Positions 9,426-21,248 of a stretch of 64,000 nucleotides of DNA are shown here, piece after piece. The position numbers and the translations under genes were made by a program. The number at the start of each line of letters is the position of its first letter. Within the stretch, counting starts at the first letter, position 1. The DNA is from Chloranthus sessilifolius (lineage: Eukaryota; Streptophyta; Magnoliopsida; Chloranthales; Chloranthaceae): positions 74,837,301 through 74,901,300 of the forward strand of contig CM037592.1 in assembly GCA_021018995.1 (NCBI GenBank), read 5' to 3'. The notes below the pieces were generated by a model. That model did not search any database. It saw only the letters and a program-made list of their open reading frames with translations, and was not told the origin of the DNA.

Positions 9426-11548
9426 GAAACGCTGATCTAAAATCTAATCAAGAACCCATTCCTTCTTTAAATCCTTTCCAGAACTTGGACGTGTACATCG
9501 AGTTTCTGTCTAACACGATTTTTACTGGAATGCCATGTAGTCTGACAATCTCTTTGAGGTATAGCTCTGCGAGTTGACTGGCAGTGTACCTTTTGCTATA
9601 TGGTAGGAAATGAGCTACCTTTGTCAAGCGATCAACTATTACCTAGATCGCATTGTGACCCTTCATAGTTGGAGGCAATCCATGGATATAACCTCCTATT
9701 TCCATTCCGGTATTGGGAGTGGTTGCAGCAGCCCAGAGGGGTTTCGATGAGCGACTTTTACCTGCTGACACAGTAGGCATATCGAAACATACTCAGTGAT
9801 GTCTTTCTTCAAGCCTCTCAACCAGAACCTCTACTTCAAATCCTGGTACATCTTGGTACAACCAGGATGGATGGCATATCACGATTTGTGAGCTTCTTCT
9901 AAGATGGTGTGTCAAAGTTCGACATCAATCGGTACACAAAGTCAGCCTCTAAATACTAACTAACCTTCCTCCCTGATGGAGAAATCAGGTCTAATACCAC
10001 TAGTCAACCCCCGTATAAAGACCATTAGCTCTTCATTGGTCATTTGCAATTCATGAATTTTGTCAAATAATGTTGGTTGTATGGTAATGTTAGCCATTAG
10101 GGCTCCTGATTCTCTCACCTCGAATCTCATGTCATATGCTAATATTTCCTTGAATAACTGCCACCTATGGATCCTCGTGATGAGATGTGATAGTTGGGCA
10201 GATGACTTTCGACTTAGTGCATCTGCCACTACATTCGCCTTTCTAGGGTGATACTAAATGGAGCAATCATAGCCTTTAAGGAACAATCATAGTCTTTAAG
10301 GAACTCCATCCACCTTCTTTATCTCATGTTTAAGTCCTTTTGAGTGAATAAGTACTTGATCGTCAATTTATTCATAACGTCTCCCCATACCAGTAGTGTC
10401 ACCAAATCTTCAGAGCAAAAATGATGGCTGCCAACTCAAGATCCTGTATCGGGTAATTCTTCTCGTGATCTTTGAGTTGTTGGGAATCGTAGGCAATGAC
10501 TCTCTTGCATTGATTAATCATACAACCCAACCCACTGTGTGACGCTTCGTCGTACACCATAAAACCTCCATTGCCTGAAGGCATGGCAGGTGTTGGTGTC
10601 GTGGTTAACTTCTTTTTAAGCTCCTGAAAGTCTTTTCACACGATTCGGTCCACTCAAACTTGGCATTTTTCCTCGTGATCTACATGAGCGATCCTGAAAT
10701 CTTGGATGAGCCTTTGACAAACCTGTGGTAATAACCAGCCAACCCAAGGAAGCTACAAACCTCTGTCATTGTCTTCAGTTGCTCCCATTTCACAATCACT
10801 TCAATCTTGGCTGGGTCGACTGTAATGCCCACTTTAGGGATGACATGTCCCAAGAAGCTGACTTGTTTCAGCCAGAATTCACATTTGTTCAGCTTTGCGT
10901 ACAGTCAGTGATCACAAAGCATTTGAAGGGCTATGCACAAATGTTGTTGATGACCTTCTCTCATCTTCGAATAGATGAGTATGTCAACTACGAAGATGAC
11001 CATGCACTTATCGAGGCATGGTCTCATCAACTTATTCATAAGGTCCATAAAGGATGTTGGTGCATTTGTCAACCCATATTGCATTACTAGGAATTCATAT
11101 TGACCATATCTCATACGGAAGGCAGTTTTCAGAATGTCTTCTACCTTAACCTTCAGCTGGTGATATTCTGACCTCAAATCAATCTTCGAGAAAAACATAG
11201 CACCTTGGAGCTGATCGAAGAGGTCGTCGATTTGAGGAAGTGGGTAATAGTTCTTGTTCGTCAATTTATTCAATTGATGGTAATCAATACACAGTCGCAT
11301 CAAACCATCCTTCTTTTTAACAAACAGAACTGGTGCTCCCCATGGAGAGACATTAGGTCTGATAAATCCTTTCTTTATAAGCTCCACAAGTTCCTTCAAC
11401 TATGTTGGGGCCATGCTATATGGTGCCTTTGATACCGACTTAGTGCCTGGAGCCAGATCAATTGCAAACTCTACTTCTCAATTTGGTGGTAATCCTGGCA
11501 GTTCTTCAGAAAACACATTCGGATACTTGCATGCAATGGGGATGTCGG
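9426..11548 (-). pseudogene. pol: Z pol remnant: RT, RNase H, integrase
   Basis: The order on the minus strand is as follows. A pre-RT linker (FSEELPGLPP) carries two stops. RT spans 11399-10905 with [25 protein letters not shown] and [11 protein letters not shown]. RNase H (about 10584-10250) has [22 protein letters not shown] and, after stops, MADALSRKSS. The integrase zinc region has CLLCQQVK, and the core has VDRLTKVAHFLPY and LDRNSMYTSKFW. The RT catalytic motif reads FVVD where family members, including E5, have FVDD. Integrase ends at AFHPH, so the glutamate normally in DGQTER is missing. This copy cannot be active. Confidence 0.9.
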
Positions 11549-14244
11549 TGTTATGCACTGAAAAGTACCACTTTTCACCTCTTAACCTAGCCTTTGATGG
11601 ACCTTGAAGCCCACTAATAATCATTTGTTATATACGTTTTATAATTAGTAATAAAGTGTGCAGCTTAATACAAACTACTTGCCTTTTGGCACAAAAGAGA
11701 GAGAATGCACTCAAAGATGACAGCTAAGACAAATCTTGATGGAACACCTTGGTAGTGCTCACCATGGTGACTCGCTATTGCTGGTCATCATTGACCCAAA
11801 CTCTTACAGATGACTGAAGTCAGCTGAGAAGGAAGGATGCTATAATAGTAGCAAGTGTTGTGTAGCAGAGTGTCAAGAAACAGACCTCACAGAGTTGAGA
11901 AGCCTCCTCGTGAAGCTAAAGATGCAGTGGAACAAGCTCTCACACAGATAGGCTACGCAGTCAAGAGGAGAGCTGTAAAGACATCACGAAGATCTCGCGG
12001 TGTAAAACCTTCAGAATTTGTGGTCGTGAAGCTCTCGCGGAGATCAATCCTCAAAGTAGCTGTGTGAGGAACACAGCGAGCCCATATGTATAAAGAACAA
12101 AAGTCACCTCACGGAGTTCTCGCGTTGCCCTGGAACAGAGAGATGCCTAGAATTCCCCTTCACACAGATCTCACACACTCTAAAGCCTTACAAGCTACTA
12201 TGCGAGCACAGGAGCCAACCTGCATGAGTACTTAGCGAGAGAGAGAGCTCCTAAAGCTCTACTACGCGAAACACCCTAGCTCTCCAGATCACCTCCGTGA
12301 CAGCATTGTGACATGAAGCAACTGCGCGATTCATTAATGGCTTTCTGTGCGAATGAGCCCTTCCCATCAGCCACAAGCATCTCCGCGAAGGCAAAGCAAC
12401 TGTGTGGGTAAACTAAAACAGCTTCTAGCCCCACGAAGCGTGGGCTCTCCACTTCTCAATTTTAGCGCAGGGACCTTTTAGGAATTTCCCAAGGTTAGGG
12501 CACACTTCTCGAGACATAAATTTTGAAGAACACATCTCGAGGCATTGAAGGGTTATAATAGTCCCACGTCTGCTAGAAAAATTAGGGTTAGTCTCTTTAG
12601 AGCCAAGGCCAATTTGATAATGTATATAAGTCGTACTTAGAGCTTCTTTTTAGTATCTTTCCTTCATCCTCTGTCAGCTGAGATCTCTAGCCGGCTAGGG
12701 TTAGGATTTGATCACCTCTTTTTTCTATTTCTCTTCTCTCTTAGCTCAGCACTTTCGGGCTAATCCCCCCGTAAGCAGCTAGGTTTAGTTTTGTTTCAGT
12801 TTTGTAATAGACCTTTGTATATATTGGGATTGTGGATGAGCAGTTATGTATAGGTTGCAGCCAGGAGATAGTTCATCGTAAGTTTTGTTTTTTTGTAATG
12901 AATTGCTATTTTAATGCTTAATCAAATTTGTAGATCTTATGGTTTCTATAGGTGTCTATAGGATCGATGTATTTGGGACTAGCCCATTCAGTTTCTAGTA
13001 GATCTATTATTTACCATCTGATTTCCCTTGGTTTGATAGACACATGAAAAGTAATGTTGGATCTGTAGTGAGATCCAGGGAGCTGGGAGGCCTATGGACC
13101 ATGGTGGTTGCAACAGTTTTTATGTTCTTCCTCAGACCTCTGTGGGATGGACAGACCAATGGGATACCCTGTGACCATTCAAGTGGATAGAGTATAGCCC
13201 TAAGGTTGTGTGCATCCACATGTTTGAGAAGGATTCTTCTCCCCTGCACATGAGCTTCTAGAGCCTTGTGAGGAGGTTTGTACAGTAACTGGCACCCCTC
13301 TGTTTTACCTAATCGATATCAGATGTTAGATCTGATCTCATGTAGTAATTGAAGCTTGAGGCCGAGTCATTGCAAGCCGTTTGTAGCAATGACCAACTGA
13401 ATCTAAAGCCTTATTCAACCTGTTGCATGGTCCTTTTTGTGGGCACTAGTGAACAGTTAGCAATAGCAAAGCACTTAAGATCTTATGGTTGGAATACCTA
13501 TGAATGTTAGCCAGGCCTGTGCGCAGATCTGGGGAGCTTGTAGCACTGGCATTACATAGTGCTGCAATAGTATTCATAGCTAGAGCTGGTCCAGTGGCTG
13601 TGGAGATGATCGGTCCACTCCTCTAGATTAGACCAGCGAATTCCTAGTTTAACTAATGGGATTTGATAGACTTTATTGGATACCCTGTGACTATTGGAGT
13701 GGACAGAGTATAGCCCTAAGAGCGCCTCAAATGGCATGGGTTAAACTAGGAGCTTATACCTTGTTGAGGCTTTTAATAGCGTCTCAATAAGGAGCACTGC
13801 AGAGACAGACTAAATCTGAGTTACATTACTACATCATTGACTCTAGCTTAAGCTACTTACTTCTCATAATTCTTGTCTTTTATTTAGGCACACACTACCA
13901 CCATCTTCTTCTTAACCCTTTCTTTATGATAGAGCTATATTTTATTTCTCTGCTTTTAGGATTAATTTAGTGTAGTTGTGACACCCAACTCCCTTTCTTT
14001 AGGATTGTCAGATCTGTAGCCAGATCTAAAGGCCAACTATTCTAGCCCATTTTGGATTCTAGATCAATTTCTCTGTGGGACAAACTCTTACTTATCAAAA
14101 TTTGCTACAATAGAACCTGTATCTTACATGACTGTGTTTATTTCAGACTTGCTGTGCTGACCCATCTCCAATTCCCCACTCTTGATTTATTCTCTCTACC
14201 GTTCTTAATAAAATAACAGCAAGAGTCTCGAAATAATGTCAACA
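11549..14244 (+). repeat. Y 5' LTR
   Basis: It is 2696 bases, TGTTATGCACTG to gtcaaca. Next to the start is an inverted pair gaaaagt / actttt. A TATA box TATATAAG lies at 12623-12630. An internal duplication has its two parts near 13160-13215 and 13675-13725 (ggataccctgtgac ... agtatagccctaag). Confidence 0.9.
11849..12440. promoter_or_regulatory. Y LTR motif cluster (CTCGCG words)
   Basis: More than a dozen variants of ctcgcgg, ctcgcgaag, tacgcgaaac and agcgagag, many with CG decayed to TG or CA, upstream of the LTR TATA box at 12623. The words match those in X in element orientation and those upstream of ORF2 at 16494-16816. Confidence 0.65.
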
Positions 14245-14250
14245 AGTTTT

Positions 14251-14270
14251 TGACATCACTACCGGGGACA
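14251..14270 (+). other. Y primer binding site, decayed
   Basis: The sequence tgacatcactaccggggaca sits 6 bases after the LTR. It matches the expected tRNA-Asp site TGGCGCCGTTGCCGGGGATC at 12 of 20 positions; most mismatches are transitions. The next ~310 bases to gag are noncoding leader. Confidence 0.7.
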
Positions 14271-14584
14271 TTATTATTTTTAGTAGACCTGAGTTATACT
14301 ATAACTTAGACTAACAAATTCTTTGTAGTTGTGTTTAATCTAGAATTAAAGTACTACTGATTCTTTGTGGAATTTTATAGAAATGGACAACAGCAGAAGG
14401 GAAAAGCTAGAGCTGCAAGTGGAGTGTAGCTAGCTCTGTTTGCACTTTCTTTCCCCTAAATCTCATGCCACTTATGTTGAATCCCCAGTTATTTTATTTA
14501 GTGTAAATCTGTATAGTTATTATTTTTCTTGTTTAAAATTCCTTCTGTGTGCTTGTAAGCATTTTCATTATTGTTGGTGAGTGT

Positions 14585-16060
14585 ATGCTCCGTAGAAGGT
14601 CCTTAAACCCTAACTTGGAACCCCCAAATCCAGAGGTGGAAATGATACTTAGACCTAGGCCTACCAACCAAGGCCCAGCAATTTAAACTGAACCAGCAAC
14701 CATGGCTGAGAGGCAGAGGACATTGAAGGAATACAATGCACTTGGGTAGTACACTTCTCCCTTCTGCATTCAGTTTCCCTTTGTTGAAGGGAACTATGAA
14801 ATTAAATCCTCCACCATTAGTATGCTACCTTCATTTCATGGGCTGCTTAAAAAAGATCCCTACAAGCATATTGACCAGCTTTTAGCACTTTACACGACCT
14901 TCAACATTGCTGGCTTGGGGCCTGAGGCCACTAAATTGAGGCTTTTTCCTTTCTCATTAAAGGACAAAGCCAACACTTGGCTATCAAAGCTCCCTGCCAA
15001 CAACATACTGTCCATAGAGTGACCTTCAAACCAAAATCCTGGCTAAATTTTTCCCCATGAACAAAACAAGCCAGATGAGGATAAATATTTTGTCATTCAC
15101 TCAGTCCTCAACTAAGAGTTTTGATGAAGCTTGAGAAAGATTCCAGCAGATGTTAAAACAATGCCCCCACTACCAAATCCCAATGTGGCAGCTTGTTGAA
15201 GTGTTTTATCAAGGAATTAATGGCAAGAGCAGGGATATGGTGGATGCTTCCTGTGGTGGTAGCTACCTCTACAAGACAGCTGAGGAAGCATGGGAGATGT
15301 TTGACATAATAGGAGAAAATTTTATGCAGCAGGAGTCTCTGTCACGCAATGACAGTTAGATTCCAGCTAAAATGGTGAAAGAGGCCACCCCTAGAGGTGG
15401 AATATATGAAGTGAAGGTGCAAGGTGATCTGGAGAGGAAGGTGGACACCTGAGCTTGATGTTTGATAAATTGATGAATGTGATGCAACCTCGGATGGTTG
15501 CATAGGTGGAGGAAGCATGTCTGTTACGCCAATCCTCCACACATTTTATTCATGATTGTCCATCTACCAACCAATTTCTGGATTTTATCATGGAGCATGC
15601 GAATGCTGCTCAAACCTTTGGGCAGCAGCCTGCTGGGTATTCTTGGAGGAACCTCCCAAATCTGAGGTGGAGACAAGACTCATATCCTCAACCCCAACAG
15701 CTGCAGATGGTAGCTCCTTACAGACCCCAGCACCAGGTTAATCAAGGTTACCCACCAAGGTAAAATTTCTTGTTACCTACCCCACAATCTAACCAATTAG
15801 CTCTGCCCTCACAACAGCTTAGGTCCTCTTCATTTGAAGAGCAGATGATGGCTTCAATGTAGAATTTAGGGAGCTTGGTGCAAACTATCAATTCTCATGG
15901 ACAGAGCATAAAAAAGATTGAGGACCAGCTTGGTCAGATCTGTAATGCTTTGAATAGGAGGGAGGAAGGAAAATTGCCTAGTCAACCCTTGACAAACCCG
16001 AAAGGTCTGTTTATGATCGGTGATGCATCCTCTACTTAGGAGGAAGCTAGTGTCCAGTGA
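14585..16060 (+). pseudogene. gag: Y gag remnant
   Basis: The start MLRRRSLNPNLEP matches the X gag start. The capsid-type retrotransposon gag domain follows: SMLPSFHGL, DPYKHIDQLLALYTTFNI, ATKLRLFPFSLKDKANTWL and a C-terminal half with ASCGGSYLYKTAEEAWEMF. A Gln-rich tract (about 15590-15760) precedes the conserved tail IEDQLGQICNAL ... GKLPSQPLTNPKG, typical of Athila/Tat gag. Several stops and frameshifts break it. Gag would form the virus-like particle. Confidence 0.85.
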
Positions 16061-16493
16061 GACAAATTTTGGTAATAATTGTATCATATGTATGAAAATT
16101 TTGTGTTGAATTGTGTTCTTTAGAATTCTGTCATTTATGTTTTGTGTGTTATGTTGGTTTAATTGTTTTACTTTGCCTGTGTTTTAATTATTTGTGAATG
16201 AAAACATGTGCCTTTGTATGTCGATGACTGGCTGAGAAACCCTGATCATGATTTGTATGAATTCGAGCTAAAAAACTACTTTTATAATTCTACAATGTTG
16301 ATGAACATCTAATTAAAAATGGGTATAAGCTTTTAATGAGTGAAATGAAGCACCTCTCTGAGTCTTGGTGCTCATGCACAGTGGTTGGGTGCACAACAGC
16401 ATGAGGCACCAACCAATGTGCTGCATTGATACTAAAAGAGGGAAAGTTGTGCAAGAAATAATATTTCGCTGAGTTGGAAGGCTTGGATTTTAT

Positions 16494-16816
16494 GCGCGAG
16501 CCATGTTTTGGCGTCCTCGCGCGCTAGAACTGCTAAGCACTGACTGTGAAAGTTTCTCGCGGAATTGTTTTCTACTCCGCAAGCTTAATTTATGTGAAAA
16601 GAATACCGTTTGGATGTTCTACACCAGTACTGTGTGAGGCAATTTCTGAAAGCATATCAAGGTCTCGCGCACTACAGCCAAGGCCTCAGCCCCGCGAAAG
16701 GCACTATGAGGCAGTTTTCTCTGCTATGCGACAGAACCTTTCGCTGACTTAAAAGCCATCTGCGCGACAATCGTACTCCGCGAGAGCCTTTAGCCAACTC
16801 CACGAACCGCGAGATT
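16494..16816. promoter_or_regulatory. Y motif cluster upstream of ORF2
   Basis: About a dozen CGCG-type words (gcgcgag, cctcgcgcgc, tctcgcgg, actccgcaagc, tctcgcgcac, ccccgcgaaag, tgcgcgac, ctccgcgagag, accgcgag) are concentrated in 320 bases between gag and ORF2. They are the words of the Y and X LTRs. The rest of 16061-17131 has no ORF and contains pyrimidine-rich leader-like sequence (cattttctctctctgccc). Confidence 0.65.
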
Positions 16817-17131
16817 TGCTCTACAAACTCAATGAAATAACTCATTTACTTCATTTTCTCTCTCTGCCCTAGCACTCTCCGCCCAAAAGCGAGCCCCTCT
16901 CTCTCTGCTTTCCTCTCCACAGCTTGAGCCACTTCATCTGAAGCACTTTCCTCTCACCATTTCTAGGTGGAACCCTAGCTCGCATTGGGTAAGCTCCGCA
17001 ACTCTCCCTCTGTGCTTTGATTGGTTTAGTAAATTAGATAGAGCAGATGATTTGTGATATTTTTGGAGCCTACTTAGAGTAATCTACATTCTTTGCAATC
17101 TGTGGGCCCTGTTTTGAGATTTGGAGCACCT

Positions 17132-18792
17132 ATGGCAAAAAGTTTAAAGTTCACTGATACATTGGTGGCTATGTTAGACCCTACTCCTAGTGGCAGCCCT
17201 GTGGCCACTAGGAAATCCATAAGGATTGCAGAGGCCTCAACATTGGAGACCTCAGGTGCCCTCTCCTGGTGCTAAACCCACAATCTCAAAGGAAAAGAAG
17301 AAATCTACCCCAATGAAGAGAGCCAGAGAGCACCCAGCTGCTATGGGCCCAAAATATTCAACGAAGAAGCAGAAAAAGGGCAAGGTTGTGACCCATGTAG
17401 CCCCTGAGGTTGAGGAGGAAGAAAATAATGAATACCTCAGGGTCCCCTCTGGCTTTGTAGAAGCAATCCAGCTGGAGGTTGAAACTATTTTTGACAAAGC
17501 CTACTTTGAGGAGCTACTAGAGACCTCTGCCTGTATTGAGTATCTGAGTAAGGTAACTCTGCTGCCACTATTGAGACCCTCAATGCAGCTGTTGTTCCCA
17601 AGATTAGTTAGGTTGTTTTATCTAAATATGAGGTTGAAGATTGGTGATGATGGGAACCCAACACTGCTAGTATTGATTGATAATTTTGAAATGTTATTTA
17701 ACTAGTTTAACATTACAAGGGTACTAGGGATACCAGCTGGGTATGACCCTAAGTGTGGCTTGGGACCTCCCATGACTGCCACCATTACAGAGATAGTGAG
17801 AGAACTAACTGGAGGAATCATGGCTTCAGGGGACTCAATCAGGAAAAGAGATCTGCACCCCAACCTCAGATTCATGGATGGGGTGCTGCGGAAAAATGTG
17901 TTTTGCTCGGGGCATGAGCAAGAGAGGAGGTAGCCCATAGCTGATGCCCTTCTCTCATTTCACAGAAACCACTAAGTGGATGCAGCCAAGTTAGTTTTTA
18001 AAGGGATTAAGGACTTGTGTGAGAAAGTAAAGGTTAATAAGAAATCACAAGCCCTTCCCTACTACAAGTTAATTACTGCACTGCTGAAAGATGGGAAGTA
18101 CCCCTTCAAAAGAGAGGAGTAGATAGTGGCACTGAACCCCAAAAATAGTGGAAAAAAATAATGGGGTATCAGTGGCACAATGATGAGAAAGAGGGAGAAG
18201 AAGAAGGAATTATTGAGAGAAGCATTACACCATTCAGAAGTGGTCGCGCATCCCGAGGCAAGACCTCTGTTGGGCCAGCCAGGCCACCAACCTCTACACC
18301 CATTGCCCCACGACCTCCATCCACATCCCAGCCCTCACAACCCCCACACAAGTCTAATATCCTTACCTGAGCCACTCCAGCCGACATCACATGGGCACCT
18401 TACCCATTTCCAGACCCTTACCTATTTTTCTAGCCCATACCAAACCACCTGTAAAAGTTGCCTACACTAAGAAAAGAAAACTCACAAAAGGCACAGCCCC
18501 CATAGCACCCCATCCCACCTACATTTCCCAAACCATTCCAATCCCTGATATCACCTTCATTCGAGACCCTATACCCACAACCTATGCAACAAAACCCCAT
18601 ACCTTTGACACCCCCCAGTAGCCTAGTGAGACTTCCCAACCTTTTTTACCTATCCCTAGTGAGCTTGCAGACCAATCCATTCCCTTATCCCATGAGAGTG
18701 AGCCATTTTCAGGAGAAAAATTTTCCACTATGATGTATACTATCCTAGGAGAAATCAACCTTGAGTATACACCTCTCCCCGACTCACCTCCC
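17132..18792 (+). pseudogene. Y ORF2, N-terminal part (aORF family), interrupted by X
   Basis: The start MAKSLKFTDTLVAMLD is followed by a Lys/Arg-rich segment, then the family core: EAIQLEVETIFDKAYFEELLE, FPRLVRLFYLNMRL, LLVLIDNFEMLF, RKNVFCSGHEQERR and DAAKLVFKGIKDL. The core aligns with X ORF2 and more distantly with the E1, W and E5 ORFs. Frameshifts occur near 17270 and 18160. A Pro-rich tail begins at about 18280, and X inserts at 18793. The remaining C-terminal part lies at 32134-33284. The function is unknown. Confidence 0.8.
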
Positions 18793-21235
18793 TGTTGGTA
18801 TCTCTAAGTGTGCTTTCTTTATTGGTTGGTGATAAAAACAATTTAAAATCAAAGAAAGAGTAAAATAGGGGATGAAATCAGCACAACTGAGAAGTCCTAG
18901 ACCTGCAAGATAGAGGGTCCATTGTAGCAAGTTTTGATAAGTAAGAGTTTGTCCCGCAGGGAAAGGTGATCTACAGCACCAAGGGAGCCATCTCTAGTAG
19001 TCCCTCCAGATCTGACTACAGATCTGGCAGTCCTAAAAGGAGGGGAGTTTAAGGTCACTTATTCTAAGTATTCTAAGGTAACCTAATGTTTAAACTATAG
19101 AAAGGGTTGAGAGGATGGATGGAGTGTGGAAAATAAATATAAAAGGGTGAGAAGTATGTTATTGAGCCTAGATCAGAGGAGTTTTATAACTCAGATTCAG
19201 ATCTGATGTTATAGAAATCCTGTCCAATGGCTACATTATCACCACTGAGGAGAAAGGGTCCAACCCATCACTTCTGCCATGATTCAATCCCTTAAGGTTA
19301 TAACCTGTCCACTCAAATGGTCACAGACTATCCCATAGGGGAACCACAATCTAAGGATGGGTCAAAACAAGTTAATCATTGTAGGCACTATTTCATCCAG
19401 GCTAGCAGCTCAAGAATCCATAGGGAACCTCAACCTCTAAAGCTCTATGTGTGGGGCTAAGGCTGTATAGGACCATGATAGCCCAGACAAATAGAACCAA
19501 CAAGAGATTGAGTACGACCTTCGATCTAGCTGTCCATTGCTTGAGTGAGGCTACAATGGTCCAGTCACAAGCCTACAATCTCTATAACCAGATCAAATCT
19601 AACATCTGATAGCGGATCTATACAAATATAGGGGAGTCTGCCTCTGTACAATCTCCCACCAGGCTTCTATAAGCTCAGGTGTAAAGAAGAAGGATCCATC
19701 TTGGATCGATGGATTAGAATCACCCTAAGGCTATAACCTGTCCACTTAAATGGTCACAGACTATCCCAGAGGCTATCCTCCTCACGGAGCCTAAGAAAAA
19801 ACAAGAATATCGCTGCCACCACCATGGTCACAAGGCTACCAGCTCAAGCTCCCATGGGGATTTCAGATCTAGTGGGTCCTGTGGTGGGGCTAAGGCTGTA
19901 TAGGACCATGATAGCTGAGACACACAGGTCACTTGGATCTGAATTTGGCCCTTAGAATCAGTCCTCCATTGCTTTTAATCATAGCCACAGCAATGGCATA
20001 TCACAAGGCAGCAGCCTTGCACAGAGCAGATCAAATTCAAACACAAATCCCATAAAGTACAGATCCTATTACAGAACTTCCATTAATCTAGTTCAAAATG
20101 CATATAAAGACATAGCCAGCAAGTGCTGGACTATGGAGAGAAGGAAAAAGAAAAAGAAAACTACTTACGGCTACAAAAGAAAAAAAAAACTATCTCAGAT
20201 CAAGTCTCCAAGAAATGAGATGTGTTCCCAGCTATTCCAAGATTTTTCTCTCTAAAAATTGGCTCTCTAAACTTAAGCTAAGTATGGGTTTATATAGCAG
20301 TGGTGTGGCGGCACATTAGGGTTAGGAAACCCTAATTTTAACGATGCCATGTGGCCTAATGGTGATTCTTGGATGCCTCAGGGTGCGTGCATAGAGATTT
20401 AAGCATGGGAGTGCGTGCCCTAATCACTGGAAATTTCTAGAAGGTCCTCTACTGAAGAGATGGAAGTTGAAGTTCGGAGCCTCGCTAGGCAGCCATTGTC
20501 TCCCAGACTTGTCGCGTGGCAGATCTTGCTCTTCACGAGGATGGTTTGACATTGAAGCTTCAGCCGTCGCGAGGTTGCCTTGGCTTACTCTTCAGGCAGT
20601 CGCGCGGTAGAGAATTACGCTCTCGCTGGATTGGGCTTCACGAGGTTGAGTAGACATCAAAGCCTCAGATGTCACGGGGTTGGAGTTCACGCAATCGTGA
20701 GGTAGCTGAGCATTCACTGGGTTGATCTTCATGAGGATGGCTCTATCTTCACGAGAATGCTTTTTTCTTGAACGACGTGAGAACTGCGCGAGGAGTTCTC
20801 TTCTGATAATTACATCCCGTGGCCACTGCGTGAGGGGTCTCTTGAAGCTCTCTCTCCTCAGCCGTTCTGAGCAAACTGTGCGAGGTTGAGAGAGGTCTGC
20901 TTTGAACTGCGCGATGTGTTCTACTCTTGAGCTTCACGAGAGCTGCGCGAGTTTGTGCTTCTAAAGCTCTTCAGTCAGTCAACTACGCGAGGAGTTGTTG
21001 TAAAGTCTTGGGAAGCTCAGCTAGACTGCGCGAGGCTCATTTCAGGTCTAGATTCAGAGTCCATCCTTCTGAGGGACTTCTGGTGCCAAAACAGGCTCCT
21101 TAGTAGGATTCCTGGCCTTATTTCACTGCTAATTATTACCTACATAAAACACTTATCAAGAACTTATTAGATGGCTAAGGGTCTAATTAAAGGTTAAGTT
21201 AAGGGGTGAAAAGTGATACTTTTCAGGTCTTAACA
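18793..21235 (-). repeat. X 3' LTR
   Basis: It is 2443 bases and reads TGTTAAGACCTGAAAAGT to accaaca on the minus strand. It contains a duplicated block with parts at about 19294-19500 and 19729-19930 (each with ctgtccact, ggtcacagactatccca and aggctgtataggaccatg). A minus-strand TATA box CTATATAAAC lies at 20288-20297. Confidence 0.95.
20478..21035. promoter_or_regulatory. X LTR motif cluster (CTGCGCGAGG words)
   Basis: About twenty variants of ctgcgcgagg, ttcacgagg and gtcgcgagg in 560 bases, just upstream of the LTR TATA box in X orientation. The other LTR copy (31350-31930) carries the same sites. Several sites differ only by CG versus CA or TG (ttcacgagg near 20637, ttcgcgagg near 31509), showing methylation-type decay after insertion. 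Confidence 0.75.
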
Positions 21236-21248
21236 CACCCCCAAACCT
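21236..21248 (-). other. X polypurine tract
   Basis: On the minus strand aggtttgggggtg directly precedes the 3' LTR. The identical sequence precedes the Y 3' LTR. Confidence 0.85.

Larger units (their letters stand above)
8744..11548 (-). mobile_element. Z, 3' portion: Tekay/Del-like retrotransposon
   Basis: Minus-strand RT, RNase H, integrase and additional-ORF remnants, bounded by the O insertion (8743/8744) and the Y insertion (11548/11549). The bases before Y (GTCGG, 11544-11548) are repeated after Y at 37954-37958, and the RT reading frame continues across the pair. The remaining part of Z is 37959-44957. Confidence 0.85.
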
